A DNA stretch of 64,000 nt from Ooceraea biroi (taxonomy: Eukaryota; Arthropoda; Insecta; Hymenoptera; Formicidae), in NCBI RefSeq assembly GCF_003672135.1, contig NC_039510.1, positions 9,982,001 through 10,046,000 on the forward strand, in the 5' to 3' direction. The notes under the pieces are model-generated. The model had not been told where the DNA came from. It saw only the letters and a list, made by a program, of their open reading frames with translations, and ran no database searches. Below are positions 26,147 through 39,500 of this stretch, in pieces (the stretch's first letter is position 1; each line of letters opens with the position of its first letter). Made by a program: the position numbers and the translations under genes.

Positions 26147-29100
26147 ATGGCTTCGCCTATTCCCTGTGTTGCTGGTAAGCATTATCTTAGATATTTACGC
26201 TGACAACTGCCGTTGTGCAAGGGTGTCGACTCTTAAGAAGGATTTAGTTGCTGAGGTTTATTTTCGAATAATGCACGCGCTATAAAGGCAACATTAGATG
26301 ATACTTTCGCGGCGTACTGTTTTGCAACGAACATGCGAAACATGTGCCTCGTGTAACGCTAGATTTCGAGCATGTTTCTAATAATTGCAATGTTCAAAGG
26401 ATCAGTACTCGTCTTGCATTCTTTACTAATTGCAAATACATAGTAAAATACGAATTATAGTAAAAAGTTGTATTCTAACCTCTAACTGCTGACGTGTTAC
26501 TTTCCAAATGTCACTACTGACGTGAGTCATGAAGACAATAATTGAGAAAAATCGAGAAAACTTCTAAGATTTTCACATAATATCGTTTTATATATCTTTC
26601 ATAAAAACTATTTCGTGGAATGATATTCTTATAAATTTAATTTAACGGATGTATGCAAATGTATATATACCCTATTATTTATATCGTTATTACAACAAAA
26701 TAACATTAACATATTTTTGATACAGTGAGAGGTTCTACTGGTATAAATCTGGCACAAGGCCCACCATCTTATGAGCCAGTCAAAACATTTCCCAAAGATG
26801 AGAGCAAAACTTGTAAGGCTATGCTGTTTAGCCCAGACGGTCGATATTTTGCATGGGTTAATGATGTTGGTATTAAAATTTTACTATGTGAAACTTGGAA
26901 GATCATTGCTGAAATCCCACGACTTAAAGTCTGTGCCATCCAATTTTCTACTCATGGCACATATCTCGCGACTTGGGAACCAACCTTTGGTAATTAATTT
27001 TAAAAAATATAGAATATAAAATAAATATATTAGTATTGTACTCGTAATTAAAAATATAATATAATTTTAGTAACACAAGCAAGCCCTCAAGGAACACTGA
27101 ACCTTCACATATGGAAATCTGAAAATGGCGAGCTAGTTCATAGTTTTGTACAAAAGAAACAGATTAATTGGTAACGTATTATCTAGTTATCATTATGATA
27201 TTTCCTTTAATTAAACCTAAAATGCTAGTTGCACATTAATAAGTAGCAGCAAGATCAATTTTACATTACAATTTATATTTTTATTATTATTATTATGTAT
27301 GTATTAAGTGTGAGATATATAAAAATAATAAAATATTTATTTAAAAAAAATAGGGAGCCACAATGGTCAAGTGATGAAAAGCTTTGTGGATTATTGAATG
27401 GTGCAAATGTTCTTTTGTATGAAGATAACAACTTTGATAGATATGTACACAAGATAAGTGTAGCCAAAGTTGCGAAATTTAGTATAGCGCCTGGCAATTC
27501 TCCGTACCACATTCTCTGTTATATGCCTGGTAAATATGCTTATTTTATATATTCTAATGACTCCTTCCTTTATTTTATGTAATTTGAAAATATATGCGAT
27601 ATATAAAATTGCTAGCTATGGTATAGTAAGATACTGAAATGTGGGGATAGCTATTTCGCAGTAATTATGAAATTGCACATAAAAAGAAGTAGCGCTCCAG
27701 GTAGATAAGAATTTTTTTAATAAAACAATTGTTAGAGATATTGAACGTCAATACCATATCATTATTATTCATATAAAATTTAGCCATTTACAAAACTCAT
27801 ACTTAATTTTATGCTTTTCTGTTTTACGGAAGCTACTTTTGTTGTATTTAAAATGACAAAAACTAGCGCTTATTAAAAGATAATTTTATTTGGATTCAGT
27901 AATTCATGAGTAATACGAGTGTATTAGCTTTATGTTAAGCTTTACACTTTTTTTATTTCAGTTTCACTTATTATGAAGCATAGACATTTGACAGAAATAT
28001 ATAATAAAAACAAATAAAAATGGGAAAAGATTTTAAAAAAGATTTTGAATTTGTATTCTTTAATAGAAAGTAGAGAGAAGTGCAACAAATAATAGGTACA
28101 TATTGATTCTTTCCAAAACACATAAGCATGAAACACGATGTACAATGGAAAATTTTCCCAATTATTATACAACAATTTATATATGTAAGTACTATCTTTT
28201 AGTCAGAAAAATTATATTGCTCTGTTACAAAATTTCAGTTTCTCTTGTGTAAAAAATATTTAAGTATATCGAATCATGTGCCTGTATATAATGTATGATT
28301 AGCATGACAATGCAATTACAGCTTATGTTACACATGAACGCATATTATTATTTATAAATTCAAAAAACTAAAATTTACATTTGCATTCCTTTTATTACAG
28401 CACTCCACATTTTTAGTATCTATACTATACTTAATTGATAAATTTACACGTTCGTTACTTAATTGTCAAGTGTATTAAATTAAGTTTCTTGATATGATTT
28501 AGGAAAAGCTGGTCAACCTTCGTTTGGAAGATTATTTAAATATCCAAAATTTGAAATTGGAGAAGCTCTTGCGAACAAAAGCTTTTTTCAGGTAAATTGT
28601 TCAATATATTTTAATTATTAATATTTTTTTATTTCCTTTATATTTACACAAGTATTGTTTTATGGTTTCCAGGCAGATAGAGTTGATGTTTATTGGAATG
28701 AACGTGGAACAAACGCGTTATTGATGACAAGTACTGAAGTAGACAAAAGTGGTGCATCATATTATGGAAAACAGACGTTGCATTATCTCAGTACGAAAGG
28801 GGATACAGCTATGGTTATGCTTAGTAAGTTTAAATCAAGGCCGTTGAAATTCTATCAATATTTAAAAAATTTAGAAGGAATATTATTTTTATAATATAAT
28901 AAATAAAAAATGTTTTTTGATTAGGTAAAGAAGGTCCTATACATGCAGTAGAATGGTCTCCCAAGAACACGGAATTCTGTGTTGTATATGGTTTTATGCC
29001 AGCGAAAGCCACATTGTTTAATCTCAAGTGCGAAGCCATTTTTGAGTTCGGCACGTTACATAGAAATAGTGTGTATTACAATCCGCACGGCAACAATATC

Positions 29101-30352
29101 CTTTTACTACTTTATCGTGCGCTTATTATTATTTTAGCAGTAAACGTGACAATTAATTATAATGAAAAATAGTGCGGTACATATATATATATATGAATAG
29201 TGTAAATAATTTGACTGTACATCCATTTCCTTGACTACCGTGTACTATTGCTTTTGGCTGGTTTCGGCAACCTCAGAGGCGGTATTGAATTATGGGATAT
29301 CGCAAACAGGAAACTTATTGCCAAAATTGATGCACCTGATACGACGTTACTGCAGTGGTCACCGGACGGCGAGCACTTTATGACGGCAACTACAGCACCT
29401 AGATTGCGAATGGGCAACGGGTAAGTAGCGTTTGCTACAAGCTTAATGCGTGTTTAATACAAATTTGTACGTTGTAAATTTATATGTATGCATTAAATGT
29501 TTAGATTTAAGATTTGGCATTATACTGGCTCGCTAGTGTATCAACGACCGTGGAATAATCAAGAAGAACTGTGGGAAGTTCTCTGGCAAAATTTCCCTCT
29601 CAATGCTTTCTCACAAAAACCTATTAGTTATAAAGCAGTCGAGGGTATTGTCACTAGTCCTACTCAATCGCAAGGTAATGAATATTTTTATGACTTTAAA
29701 CTAACTTTATAGTAATTTCAGTACAAGTATAATAATTTATAATTTTTTAGCCTCGAAAGAAGCGTATAGACCGCCGTGTGCCAGAGGACAAAATATTACG
29801 TTTAAACTGCATGATGATATAGAGCCACCTTCTAAACCGGCTGTAGACTGTAAGTGTACGAACTACGTAAAATACATGTGTAAATAGGATATTTCATTGT
29901 TTATTTTATGAAATCTATTTCATCAGCGAATCCATCTAAGGCTGCACTAAAAATGAAAAAAAATCGAGAAGCAAAAAAGGCTAAAAAAGAATTGGAATCT
30001 AACAATTCTACTGCCAATGGACAAGTCACAACAACGAGCACAGCGATAAGCACAAAAATGGAATTAACTGATGATCCTGAAAAGAATAAAAAAATAAAAA
30101 AAGTGATGAGTGTAAGTATATGATATATGTATAATGGTAGCTCTTTTTATCGATAACGATAATAATAAGTCTATCATTATCGCAACGCAAAACTTACAAC
30201 AACAATTTCGATTTATGTCGTAGAAATTGGATCAGATTTCTAAACTCAAGGAACAGTTGAAAGCAGGGAAACAATTAGAAATCAATCAACTCGATAAGAT
30301 CAAGAAGGAAGATGAATTGTTAAAAGAACTTGAGGAACTTACCTTAAGATAA
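26147..30352 (+). CDS. EIF2A: Eukaryotic translation initiation factor 2A (eIF2A)
   Basis: Twelve exons: 26147-26174, 26726-26989, 27071-27170, 27354-27529, 28503-28591, 28673-28823, 28925-29095, 29246-29420, 29505-29674, 29751-29849, 29927-30111, 30224-30352. All junctions match in phase, giving 578 aa; human eIF2A is 585. eIF2A is a monomeric factor that can deliver initiator tRNA or act at non-AUG starts under stress; it is not the eIF2 alpha subunit. The N-terminal ~430 residues form a WD-type propeller, with family blocks KTGASYYG-like GASYYGKQTLHYLS, EFCVVYGFMPAKATLFNLKC, LLLAGFGNLRGG and KIWHYTGSLVY. YRPP then leads into a Lys/Glu-rich helical tail with KLKEQLKAGKQLE for ribosome and mRNA contacts. 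Intron 7 is a U12-type AT-AC intron, described separately. Exon 1 codes only nine residues and was placed from the ATGG context and phase. Confidence 0.95.
29096..29245 (+). other. EIF2A: U12-type AT-AC intron of eIF2A
   Basis: The intron begins ATATCCTTTT, the U12 5' splice consensus, and ends in AC. A U12 branch motif TTTCCTTGAC lies at 29226-29235, with the branch adenosine at 29234, 11 bases before the 3' end. No GT-AG pair keeps the frame here. Using AT-AC restores PHGN-I-LLLAGFGNLRG exactly as in the family. It is removed by the minor spliceosome. Confidence 0.93.
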
Positions 30353-30694
30353 ACCATTTAGATGTCAAGCAGAATTAAGTTTGTGAATCGAAATCATCTT
30401 TTTTTGTATGTAACATAATTATGTGCACGAAAAGACTTTTTCTAAGTTCTTATTTGTCTAAGTCTAAGACTTTATTTGAGTATAAATCAAAAATTTGTTA
30501 TTCTGATAATCTTGAGAAGCAGCGAAATTTTATCAATTGGAATATATGTGAATTCTATAAGTTGGACCATGCAATTTCGATAAAATTAAACTCGAATCTC
30601 TCGAGGTGTGTAAATTTTTGACATTGAATCCAAACATGGATTCATTTAAATAAGTATAATTCCTGGGTAAGAGTAGATGATCATTATTAGTTTC

Positions 30695-30700
30695 AATAAA
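30695..30700 (+). terminator. Candidate poly(A) signal AATAAA for eIF2A
   Basis: A canonical signal lies about 340 bases after the eIF2A stop codon. Confidence 0.4.
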
Positions 30701-31949
30701 TAGAAAATTGCTGAGATACAGTGTGCTCTACACAATACTGTTAACTGATTATATATTACTTTTTTTATTTTACTACATATTGGTAATAAAGATGATACAG
30801 TATATTTACTATCAATCTTAACGAAAAATTTTGAATTGTGTGCAATCTAATAATCATTATCAATATAAGAGTGAAAGCTGTTTACTCATTAGCTAAAATC
30901 TCTCTACTATAGTCAAAAATTATACTATAGCTAAAAACTAATCAGAGTTTTTTCAACAGAAACATGTTATCAATGTATATTGAGTTCACCTGTACTCTAT
31001 ATAATTTTTTTTGATTTTGCAAAAGTAATTTCAGGACTTAATGTGATTGCTTCATTTACAATACGATTTCACGTTTACAATAAAGTAGATTTTGTATTTA
31101 AATTTGATACATTATGTATAAGAATATCATCTAATGTCGCATTTTGCGAATCAAAACTGGTACAATTTGGAGGTATCGATCGCTATAAAGTTTTGAAAAA
31201 CATAAATTTCGATATTAATTCTCTTTCGTACTTCGTACATTTAAAATTTGCTTTATAACATATTGATATTGTAATGTTCTAAGGCATTTATACTTTCTCA
31301 TATGTGATGTACTTTCAATATAAATTTTCCTTACAATTTTTAGAAAGCTGTAGATACAGATATAATTAGTTAGCATAATTAATAAATATAAATAAAGCAC
31401 TTGATGATTAGAATGATTTTTCAAAAGAACAGAGTTTTAGTTGAGTGGGAGATAATAAAAGTTGAAACAAGAGTATGTACTTGTAGCGATGAAGCTGTAA
31501 TATATATATATATGATGAATATGTAAAAATTACATAAATAAAAACTACGATCGATCCAAGAAGAGTCTTCACAACGTAGACATAGGAGTATAGGAACAAT
31601 AATTACGTATGTTATGTACAGTCAGATAAAATTTATGAGAATAAATTATTAAACAAAATCATTAAGATTGATAAAGTGTGCCCTAGTCAAATTTATATTT
31701 CAGAAGTGGAGTTCGCGTACGCATATGCATACGGAGACATCATATATCTCTACTTTATAGAAATTTGAAATAATGCAACAAAAAGATGTGATTGCTATAC
31801 ACAAAGAGATTTAAAAAATCTTTGTCTCAAGTCACCGGAAATTCGCGTAGAAGTCATTTTCAATTTCAAGTTTTAACTATACAGACTGCGGAGAAGCTAT
31901 AATGTCAAACGAAAAGAAATAACATCGAATTTCCTCGTGAAACTTTTAT

Positions 31950-33200
31950 TATCTATAATTTTCCGCGACCGTTTGTGTTTGAAGTGTCGATTGAACATCG
32001 TCGCGCGATAGCGAACGTCACCGACGATGGCGACGACTAGTGATGACAACGACGATGCGACGGGCCAATTGCAGCCCTCGCTCGCCGCCCCGTGCACGCA
32101 CGTCGGCTCGGGCGGTACCGCAGCGCCGCGACAGTCGTGTTTACAGATTTGCCAGTTGAGTTCCGTAACGTCACGTCAAAAAAGTGCAACACACGAATTT
32201 CTACAACGTTTACTATGTAAAGGTGCGTTCCCCGGTGACGGAAGTGTGACGTGCCGATCGTTCCCGGTCCGGAATTGTCGTTGGCGTGGCCTGACGGCGC
32301 TCGCGCGTCCGCGGTCGGTTATCGGAGCGAAATATCGGCGCTTTTGTTAATACACGGCAGTGCCAATCGTTAGGATAGTCGCCATTTTGTCCGGAGAGGT
32401 AGCCCGGTCCGAGCGAACGGAGGCGAAAATAGGCGCTGCCTGGAGAGCGAGAATTATCGGGATCGTGTAGGTAGCAGGCCGGCTGATCGACGTCGTTCGT
32501 CGTCAATCGTCCGACTCGCGGGGATCGGCGTGTCCCAACGACGGTCTGCTTCGTGATCGGGGGTAGCCGTCCAGTCGCCGTTGTGCCAGCGCTCGGCGCT
32601 TCGACTCGGTGCAACGACTTCTCGTTCTCCACGGCGGCGTACGGCGTATTTCCATCGGCGCGACGGATCTGATCGCTGCCCGCGACACTCCGGCGGAGTC
32701 GCGTGCACGGGACGCACCCATCCAGAAGGAGCGTAAACCGGCACGGCCGCTCCCTCGTCGTCGGTCCCGTCGCGACGTTGACAGTTCGCTCCTAGTCGCA
32801 CTGACGGTACGAGCGATCGGCGAGCAGCGGATGACTCGCCGCGAGCGGCCGCGTGCCGTTCGTACGATACGATTTCCGCGGACGAATTTCGCTCCTGTCC
32901 GCACCGTCACCGCGCCTGACGACGTTTCATCGAAACGTCCGACGTCCGTAACACGCGTCACTTCAAGCCACTTTGGTGCTGGTCGCGCTGTCGTGCGATT
33001 TTGCCGGACGTAACGCCGCGGATAGGTTTACCTCGTGGCCGATCATGGGGAATCTTGCCGGCTGGAGCACTCGCCGAATTATTCGGCGATTTATCTACCC
33101 GCTTGTGCTCGCAGAATCGAGACGATAATTGCATTAGTTCTTTTGAATATACTGCCTTCCCTCCGGGTATAGAGCGGCTCGCGAGCTGTCATTTGTCAGA
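31950..33200 (+). promoter_or_regulatory. CpG-rich probable promoter/5' UTR of USP9X
   Basis: This block is strikingly richer in CG dinucleotides than its AT-rich flanks and sits just upstream of the 29-exon USP9X gene. An ATG in good context at 32027 opens a 107-codon frame, and a GTGCGT donor-like site lies after 32222. An acceptor-like site, TTTGTTTCAG, ends at 33430. A spliced 5' UTR leader carrying an upstream ORF is therefore possible. The transcription start is not visible from sequence. Confidence 0.4.
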
Positions 33201-33577
33201 AATTCCTCAGGAAATAAATGCTTATGTAACTTACGTGTCGTTACATAGTTGTGGCAAATTAAAATTTTTATATTCTTGCGTCGTGAATGAAATATAATAA
33301 CGACTATTAAGATTATCTTTTAACTGTGTTGGAAAGAATGTTGACAATGAGTTCGCTTAGGTATTGTGCACTTTGTCAGTGACCTCGAATGAATGTAGCG
33401 TCAAAAATGTTCCCTTTTTCTTTGTTTCAGATAATGTAGGTATAGTTTATTAAAACAAGGCCTTTAGAATATAATTATATTTAATGTCAGTATATAAGCT
33501 GGATGCTTGTTATTGGTGGTGTAATCATTGGACCAAGAGATATTGAGACAATTAAGGCATAGCAAAGAAGGTGCAAA

Positions 33578-36500
33578 ATGACGATTGCCACTAGGGGCCA
33601 GGGAGTTGGTATAGACCCTCCCGACAGCCAACAAAATACACAGGTTTGTAGGAAGTTTTTATAAAAATAAATTGAGATGTGTTTTGATTGTGTTGTGAAT
33701 AAAATCAATATTTGTCTGTTGCGCAGATGCATAGTCCACCAGGTCCACAACAATTGGCAGACACAATGTCGGGGCTCCAACTCACCGAGAATGTGGTACA
33801 AACTGAATGCAGCAATGATGCTATCACTACAGTGGAGGATAGCAACCAGCTTCATGGAGAGCCTGATTTTCCTATTTCAAAACTTAATATGCTTCATGAG
33901 AAGATATCTAGTCCACGATGGGTTGTACCAGTTCTGCCCGAACAAGAATTAGAGTGCCTGTTACAAGCCAGTATCGAACTTTGTAAAAAAGGTAATGTTT
34001 TATAATTTTATAAATTTTTAAAATTGCTTATCATTGCTTTTTACGTGCCGCGAATGATATTTTTGCGACAGTATATTTATTTTTGGGTTATATAGAAGCA
34101 TTCATTTGCTATTTATGAAATGTGCTATATATATATATATAATTTGTTTTTCACATTGCAGGAATTGATGTACAAAGCGAAGCGTGTCAACGCTTTTTTC
34201 GAGAAGGTCTCACAATCTCATTTACCAAGATATTAACAGATGATGCAGTAAACAGTTGGAAATTGAATATTCATAATTGTATCAACGCTAACTGTGCACG
34301 TTTGGTGGAACTATGTGTCCTGAAATTAGATGAGGATTGGTTTCCTCTACTTGATTTGCTGGCCATGGTTTTTAATCCTAGTAATAAGTAAGTAAATATT
34401 CCGTTTACTTTGTTGGGTGTTTATTGTAAACTCTCCTTTTCTTGTGGTTATATCATGTCGTTGAATTCATTTTCAGATTTCACACATTTAACGCAGTAAG
34501 AGCTTCAGAAACTGTTCCTCCTGGTAGCGATATTCCTGATGAGGAATTGTATGCTCGTCCACCACCTGACTCGCGAAGTCCCCGTGGTTGGTTAGTGGAT
34601 CTTATAAACAGGTACTTTATTTATTTATTTATTTCACGCGTATGCAAGTGTCTTACAGTAGAGATCAACAAAAATAAAATTTCTGTTTCTTGCAGATTCG
34701 GCAGCCTCAATGGATTCGAAATTTTGCTCTCTAGATTTCAGAGTGGACGTAATTTAACAGTGCCAGTTATTTATGCTTTAATAAGACCTTTTGGCTTGTG
34801 TTATGAACTATTAACTGTTCACACTATAGTTAAATATCTGATGCCTATTGTTGTAAGTATTTTCTCACAACTAATCTCATTAACCTTTCACATGTTATTT
34901 GAGACAATTGCAAAGAAATCTTGTCTGGCAGGAAATGGTACCTCTCATCTTGAATAATTTAACTGATGATGAGTTGAAGAAAGAGGCAAAAAACGAATCA
35001 AAAAATGATGCAATATCAGCCATAATCAAAGCTGCTAAATGCTTAGTGTCACGCGTACCTCATCAGGAAGAGATGATAAAGAACTTGGAAATACTGAGAC
35101 TGAAAATGATATTGAGACTCTTACAAATTTCTTCGTTTAACGGAAAGATGAATGCTTTAAATGAAGTTAACAAAGTAATATCTAGTGTTAGTTATCACCA
35201 ACATCGTAATACAATAGTGGAAGAGGAGGAATGGCTTACCGCAGAACGTATGGCAGTAAGTTGAAAATCATTTATAACAATTGGAACCTATTTTAATTAT
35301 GTAATGATTTTGTTAAATTATATTTTTAATATCAAAGATATTTGATGCATGAGTATCCTAACAAATAACAAACACTTTTCACGAGTGTGTGAAAGCTATA
35401 TATTATGAATTTTATAAAGATTCTAACGAGTACTTATTTATGATACAGAAATGGATTAAAGACAATGGGGTGTTGGAAATTGTACTAAGGGATTCGTTAC
35501 ACCAACCACAATATGTAGAGAAACTGGAGAAAATTTTACGATTTATTATAAAAGAACGTGCACTTACGTTAGAAGACTTAGACGCTGTTTGGGCTGCACA
35601 AGCTGGTAAACACGAGGCGATTGTGAAGAACGTACACGATCTGTTAGCCAAACTAGCTTGGGACTTTAGTCCTGAACAGCTTGATCATCTATTTGAGTGT
35701 TTTCAGGTATCTGTCGCAATAGTATAATAATATTACGGAGTTTTCCTTGAATAGAGCGCGTTTACGTATATTAATCAAATGCGCAATTGTTTCAGACAAG
35801 TTGGAGGACTGCCAACAAGAAACAGCGGGAAAAACTGTTAGAATTGATCAGGAGACTCGCGGAAGATGATAAAGATGGCGTTATGGCACACAAGGTTGGA
35901 CAATTTTAGACGTTTATATTTTCCAGTTAGCATTTATTCCTTAAACTTGCTTCAGGCTTGACCGTGTGTCTTTCTGAATTCTTTTGTTAGGTATTAACTC
36001 TCTTTTGGACATTGGCTCATTCTGATGAAGTACCTACAGAAATCATGGATCAGGCACTAAACGCTCACGTGAAAATTCTCGATTACTCATGCTCACAAGA
36101 GAGAGATGCACAAAAGACAATCTGGCTAGATAAATGTGTTGAGGAGTTGAAAAACGGTGATAAGTGGGCCCTACCTGCATTGAAGCAAATTCGCGAAATA
36201 TGTTGCCTTTATGAACCAAATCCCAATCTAGGTCATAATCAACGGAGCCACCATTTACATTACAGGTACGACAGTTACATCATCTAACTCACTCGTGTGC
36301 ACTTTGTACTGCTACATTGATTTTCCTCTTTATTGTTGCTTTATTACTGCATAGACAAGAAGTAATAGAGCGTCTACAAAGTGAGCATTCAGTGGTGATA
36401 CTTGTAACGAATAGTTTAACTAATTATATGGATAAAGTACGACAATTGGTGAAGGAGAACCCTGAAATCGACGCAAATACTTTTATGCCTGACGGTCGAT

Positions 36501-39500
36501 ACAATCATATTATGCAAGTACAGGAAAGATTGAATTTCTTGCGTTTCTTACTAAAGGTACATTTCGCAGCTGCGAATAAAATGAGCATAAATTTCTATCA
36601 AAAATTTTCTGTACATGGGTAACATGTTATTATATTTTGCAGGATGGACAATTATGGTTATGCGCTGATCAAGCAGAACAAATTTGGCAGTGTTTAGCTG
36701 AGCAAGGTGTATTTGTTTCGGATCGCGAGGCGTGTTTCAAGTGGTTTTCCAAGCTTATGGGAGACGAGCCAGATCTGGATCCAGCAATAAACAAAGATTT
36801 CTTTCAAAACAATATATTACAGTTAGATCCAACATTGCTTACAGAAAGCGGTATTAAGTGTTATGAAAGGTTTTTCAAGGCCGTTAATTCTAAGGAAGGG
36901 AAATTGAAACTGAAACGCAGAACGTTTCTTATGGATGATGTAGACTTAATTGGGACTGATTATCTCTGGAGAGTACGTAGATTATATTTAATATTTTTTT
37001 AGGTTAATTTTTTTTCTTATTATAAGTCTGCAAGATTTGCATTTTCTTTTTTCCCGCGCGGTTTTGTAATGGTAATCTAATATTTGTTTACAGGTCGTAA
37101 CCAATAGTCCTGAGGAAATTGCAAACAGAGGCATAGAACTGTTGAAGGAGGTGAACACCAATCTAGGACCGCGATTGCAGTCGTCTGTTTTAGCATTTCA
37201 TGAGACATACATAGCGGAATGTATGGATAGATTGAAAGCTCATTATGACACGGTGACTGTTCTGAGTAAGGTGTATCTGGATGGGAAGGAAGAGCGCGAA
37301 GAACAAATGACAAATAAGATTAAGATGGAAGCCATAAAGATGTGTCGCGTGATGAAAGTTTTGCAGGAGTATATAAATGAGTGTGACACAGCTTTCCCAG
37401 GGGAACGAAAAATATTACCATTGCATAGGTAAAATTGCAGCTCAAATTATGACATATAATGATAACAATAGTGTTTTACATGATGAAAGTACAATATCGA
37501 TTTTGATTACAGAGCAGCTCGTGGCAAGCATCTATCACTTGTTATTCGTTTTGCGAGTCCTGGTCGAAATGTTGACGATATAGATATCTTTACGCATAGT
37601 AATGATACCTTAGCCTCGTTGAGGCGTCAAATATTACGCAGGATTAAAGCAAGCGGGACAAATGTGAAACTCGATTTATTTATTAATGGAGAATCGCTAG
37701 AACAATCTGATGATAGAAAACTGCTTTCTCAGATTCCGCTGAGAGATAAAATGGTGAGTACCAGTGAAGAGAAGGCCATTTTTGTAAGTAATGTTTTCAG
37801 TAGTGACAATAGTGATATTATTAGTCGAAATATTAATTTATGAAAAGATCGGAAACGCGATTCTTAATCATGTATGCTCGTATATCCAGTGGATTTTCCA
37901 GTGGAAAATCGACTAGTTTGTAACTGAAATCTTATACGAAAAAATTATTCACGATTTATAATTTCACATAAAAGATCCTCAAATATCATTCAACTTTATA
38001 TAGAATAGACATAATTTTGGAATATATTTTGTTTAGTTGTTGTCGGCAAAGCTCAGTCAAGTGAATAGCAATATGCCAAGTTCGCCAGACAGTAGCTCGG
38101 ATAGCTCTACCAGTTCTCCGCATCATCCATACGACGGGCCGAATGTAGAGGCAGAGAATAGTTTGCCTGGTGTGGTGAGTGTTCAGTATGATGTAAAGTT
38201 GACAAATATCCAATTATTGTTCCGCTTATTGTTAAAACAATTTTGCATTTTTCGTCCAGGTGATGTCGCAGAGATCGCAGTACGCGACATTCTTCTTTCA
38301 ATTAGCGGATCTTGGCTGTACCCTTCAACATTCGCAGTTGCGCGACGGTGCACGCAATCTCTTGCAGCTGGTGCCGCCAGATACCTTCACTGTAACACGA
38401 TTACAGTGGTTATTTGGTCACTACAAAGACGATGAAGCTTTACAGATCGGTTCCCATTGTAACGAGCAGAATACGACAGTAGATTCTCTATTTTTTACTG
38501 CGAGTCCTAGCCAAGTTTTATACAATTTAGAGGTACATTGAGTGTACATTGAGCGGCGTTTAACAGCGTTTAACAAGTTATGTCACACTAATGGTTCTGT
38601 TTTTTAGGTGTTGTACACTTTGTTGATGCCGGCTCTCGACCCTATGTCCGAGAGGGCATTTGAATTTCAATATAATTTCATAAAAAGTGGCGAAGCGGGC
38701 GTTATCCTCGATATGCTGACCAAAAACAAGTTTTTACCAAATGCGGACGAAACCACGAAGCGGTCTGCGTATCTGACAGTGCTGAGACTCTGCAAGCTCC
38801 TCCTGACCGTAATGGGCAACGTGATGGCGTGCGTAATGGACGAAGTTCAGCAGAGCGGAACCTCAGAGAATCACGACAATCACGTTAACAACCGTGGTCG
38901 AGTGACAGTATTGAAACAAGCCCTTCAAAGTGTACCCAATCAAAGTACCGAGTATATGCTGAGAAGCGTAGCGGCCAAACTGGCACAGCATCTGGCGCAC
39001 CGAATGCTCTCTGGAGGGCCAGAGGCTGACCGCTGCCGGCAGCTTTTCGTGCAGGCCCTTTCATGGGAATTACCGGATGTGGCTACTATACGTGCCATAA
39101 TTAGACTAGCGTGGGCCGCATCCACGGGTAACTTGAACAACATTAACGCGTCGAACGAGGCCCTTCATTCGATGCACGAGACAAATCAGAAAGAACAGAG
39201 GAATCCCGATAATAACGATGTCCTCGTGTGCAAAGAAGCGCTCGAGGTACTGACGATCGCCCTGGTATTGAATCCGTCGGCGCTAGAGACGTTGTCGAGG
39301 GACAAAATATGGCACACCTTCTTGATAGATCTCGTACTACTCAGCACGTCGAGGGCTATCAGGATCGCTGGTGGTGAACAATTTTTTCTCATATCGACAT
39401 GGTGCAGCGGCGGGCATCAAACGTTGCTGGTCACGATAACGCTACTCTTCAATGTTTTGAACACGACCGTTACGGAAAACGCCAAGCAAAGCCACGAATA

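Larger units (their letters stand above)
30353..33577. other. eIF2A 3' UTR and fat facets upstream/5' UTR region
   Basis: The first ~1.5 kb is AT-rich with an AATAAA at 30695-30700, probably the end of eIF2A transcripts. A TA repeat lies near 31499-31513. From about 31950 to 33200 the sequence becomes markedly CpG-rich, then ends AT-rich before the USP9X start. I see no supported protein-coding exon. The CpG-rich part probably contains the USP9X promoter and non-coding first exon. Confidence 0.55.

Noticed and set aside
27530..28502. Search for an intron-encoded snoRNA in the 970-base eIF2A intron
   Set aside because: No convincing C box (TGATGA) and D box (CTGA) pair near complementary ends was visible.
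32503..33013. Overlapping long open frames on both strands (134-152 codons)
   Set aside because: The block is CG-rich, which lowers stop codon frequency. Both strands are open, the products are Arg-rich, and no domain is seen.
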